Assembly (NCBI GenBank): GCA_027311205.1
Contig: DAICZI010000022.1
Coordinates: 5,371-11,392 of the forward strand
Direction of reading: 5' to 3'
From: Beijerinckiaceae bacterium
GTDB lineage: Bacteria > Pseudomonadota > Alphaproteobacteria > Rhizobiales > Beijerinckiaceae
DNA length: 6,022 nt
Part shown: positions 5,623 to 6,022 of the stretch, piece by piece
How the letters are laid out: every line of letters starts with the position of its first letter
Numbering within the stretch: position 1 is the first letter of the stretch
The notes under the pieces: model-generated
What the model was told of the DNA's origin: nothing
What the model saw: only the letters and a program-made list of their open reading frames with translations
Databases searched by the model: none
Position numbers and translations under genes: made by a program

Positions 5623-6009
5623 ATGGACAAAATTCGTATTGTCGGGGGCCGTCCGCTCCATGGCGTCATTCCGATTTCAGGCGCGAAAAACGCCGCTTTG
5701 CCTTTGATGATTGCGTCCCTGCTGACACCCGAAACGCTGACCTTGCACAATTTGCCGCGTCTGGCGGATGTGAACCTGCTGGTGCGCATCCTTGGCAATC
5801 ATGGCGTTGATTATATGATCAGCGGCAAAAGACCCGGGCAGACGGTGACATCGGGCCAGACGGTTCGGCTCAGCGCCGAGAATGTGGTCGATACTTTTGC
5901 GCCCTATGAGCTGGTTTCGAAGATGCGGGCGAGGCAAAAAGGTGACGCTGGAGAGCGCCGGGTGTCACCTTGGCCCATCGATTGCATCTCGGAGGACAGA
6001 AGCAAATGA
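5623..6009 (+). pseudogene. murA: UDP-N-acetylglucosamine 1-carboxyvinyltransferase MurA, truncated by unrelated sequence
   Basis: MurA transfers enolpyruvate from PEP to UDP-GlcNAc, the first committed step of peptidoglycan synthesis, in the cytoplasm. The first 103 residues are clearly MurA: MDKIRIVGG, ISGAKNAALPL with the substrate-binding Lys-Asn pair, LPRLADVNLLVRILGNHG, and FAPYELVSKMRA. After MRA (codon ending at 5931) the family continues S-(I/F)-W-x-LGPLLAR and then the loop with the catalytic Cys (Cys115 in E. coli). Here the frame reads RQKGDAGERR and stops at TGA 6007-6009, giving 128 residues instead of about 420. No downstream murA sequence appears in any frame before the window ends, so this is an insertion or junction, not a single-base frameshift. 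AG after GCG could still belong to a native AGC Ser codon, placing the break at about 5931-5934. A weak promoter-like TTGAAA-17-GCAAAT lies at 5540-5568. Confidence 0.85.
5991..5996 (+). promoter_or_regulatory. Ribosome binding site for the edge ORF
   Basis: GGAGGA is an almost ideal Shine-Dalgarno sequence, 9 nt before ATG 6006. It supports translation of the ORF that begins at the edge of the window. Confidence 0.55.
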
Positions 6010-6022
6010 ACAAAGCCCTGCC
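6006..6022 (+). CDS. Start of an ORF on the inserted sequence, possibly a transposase (5' fragment only)
   Basis: Only five full codons are visible: ATG AAC AAA GCC CTG, reading MNKAL, probably followed by Pro (CCN). The ATG shares bases with the TGA that ends the truncated murA frame (ATGA), and GGAGGA precedes it. A transposase is inferred only from position on the sequence that interrupts murA; the residues themselves carry no family information. Confidence 0.45.

Larger units (their letters stand above)
5934..6022 (+). mobile_element. Probable left end of an insertion sequence (or other junction) inside murA
   Basis: From about 5932-5934 the sequence no longer encodes MurA. It begins GGCAAAAAGGTGAC, contains an inverted repeat GGTGAC/GTCACC (5941-5946 and 5964-5969) enclosing a small GCT/AGC stem, and then offers GGAGGA and a new ATG at 6006. 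A short non-coding end, a hairpin near the edge and a leading ORF about 70-75 bp in fit the left end of an insertion sequence. I could not match the terminal bases to a family. The right end and any target duplication are outside the window, so element identity and the exact edge remain open. Confidence 0.5.

Noticed and set aside
5934..6022. Assignment of the putative element to a specific IS family
   Set aside because: Only one end and five codons are visible, and the terminal bases did not match any family ends I can recall with confidence.
1..6022. CRISPR array, integrase attachment site, toxin-antitoxin or defence system
   Set aside because: No regularly spaced direct repeats, integrase gene or defence-related domains are visible; most of the window is housekeeping genes. 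The tRNA-Thr 3' end is not duplicated as far as I can see.

Overview
The window looks like a chromosomal stretch from an alphaproteobacterium, most likely of the Sphingomonadales. Four things point there: the transhydrogenase alpha chain is split into two polypeptides (pntAA and pntAB); a tiny aa3-type cytochrome oxidase subunit IV gene leads that operon; a short Arg/Lys/Ala-rich orphan gene precedes murA; and codon use is GC-rich throughout. The order-level assignment is inferred from gene content, not from a search.

Layout. The first 601 bases (+ strand) are the 3' part of a KamA-family radical SAM / PLP aminomutase gene (EF-P beta-lysylation type). It converges on, and overlaps by 13 bp, a five-gene minus-strand operon that reads from about 4.7 kb down to 0.6 kb: aa3 oxidase subunit IV, pntAA, pntAB, pntB and a membrane-anchored alpha/beta hydrolase. 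Spacings from pntAA onward are 1-11 nt. The 80-nt gap between the oxidase peptide and pntAA holds two mutually exclusive hairpins. Upstream of the operon lies about 390 nt without a credible gene, with a dyad and a weak promoter candidate. Beyond it are a minus-strand tRNA-Thr(GGT) and, divergent from it, a small unknown gene on the + strand followed by murA.

The Pnt proteins form the proton-translocating NAD(P)+ transhydrogenase, which uses the proton-motive force to make NADPH from NADH. The oxidase peptide in the same transcript suggests co-regulation with respiration. The hydrolase has a complete Ser-Asp-His triad but unknown substrate.

The most notable observation is at the right edge. 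murA, normally a single-copy essential peptidoglycan gene, matches the family for only about 103 codons. At the conserved MRA(S) motif, before the catalytic Cys loop, it switches to unrelated sequence. That sequence carries an inverted repeat, a strong ribosome binding site and a new start codon (MNKAL...) that overlaps the stop of the truncated murA frame. This resembles the left end of an insertion sequence or another rearrangement junction, or an assembly artefact at a repeat. I could not assign the element to a family from the 89 or so bases visible. I see no CRISPR array and no clearly undescribed multi-gene system.
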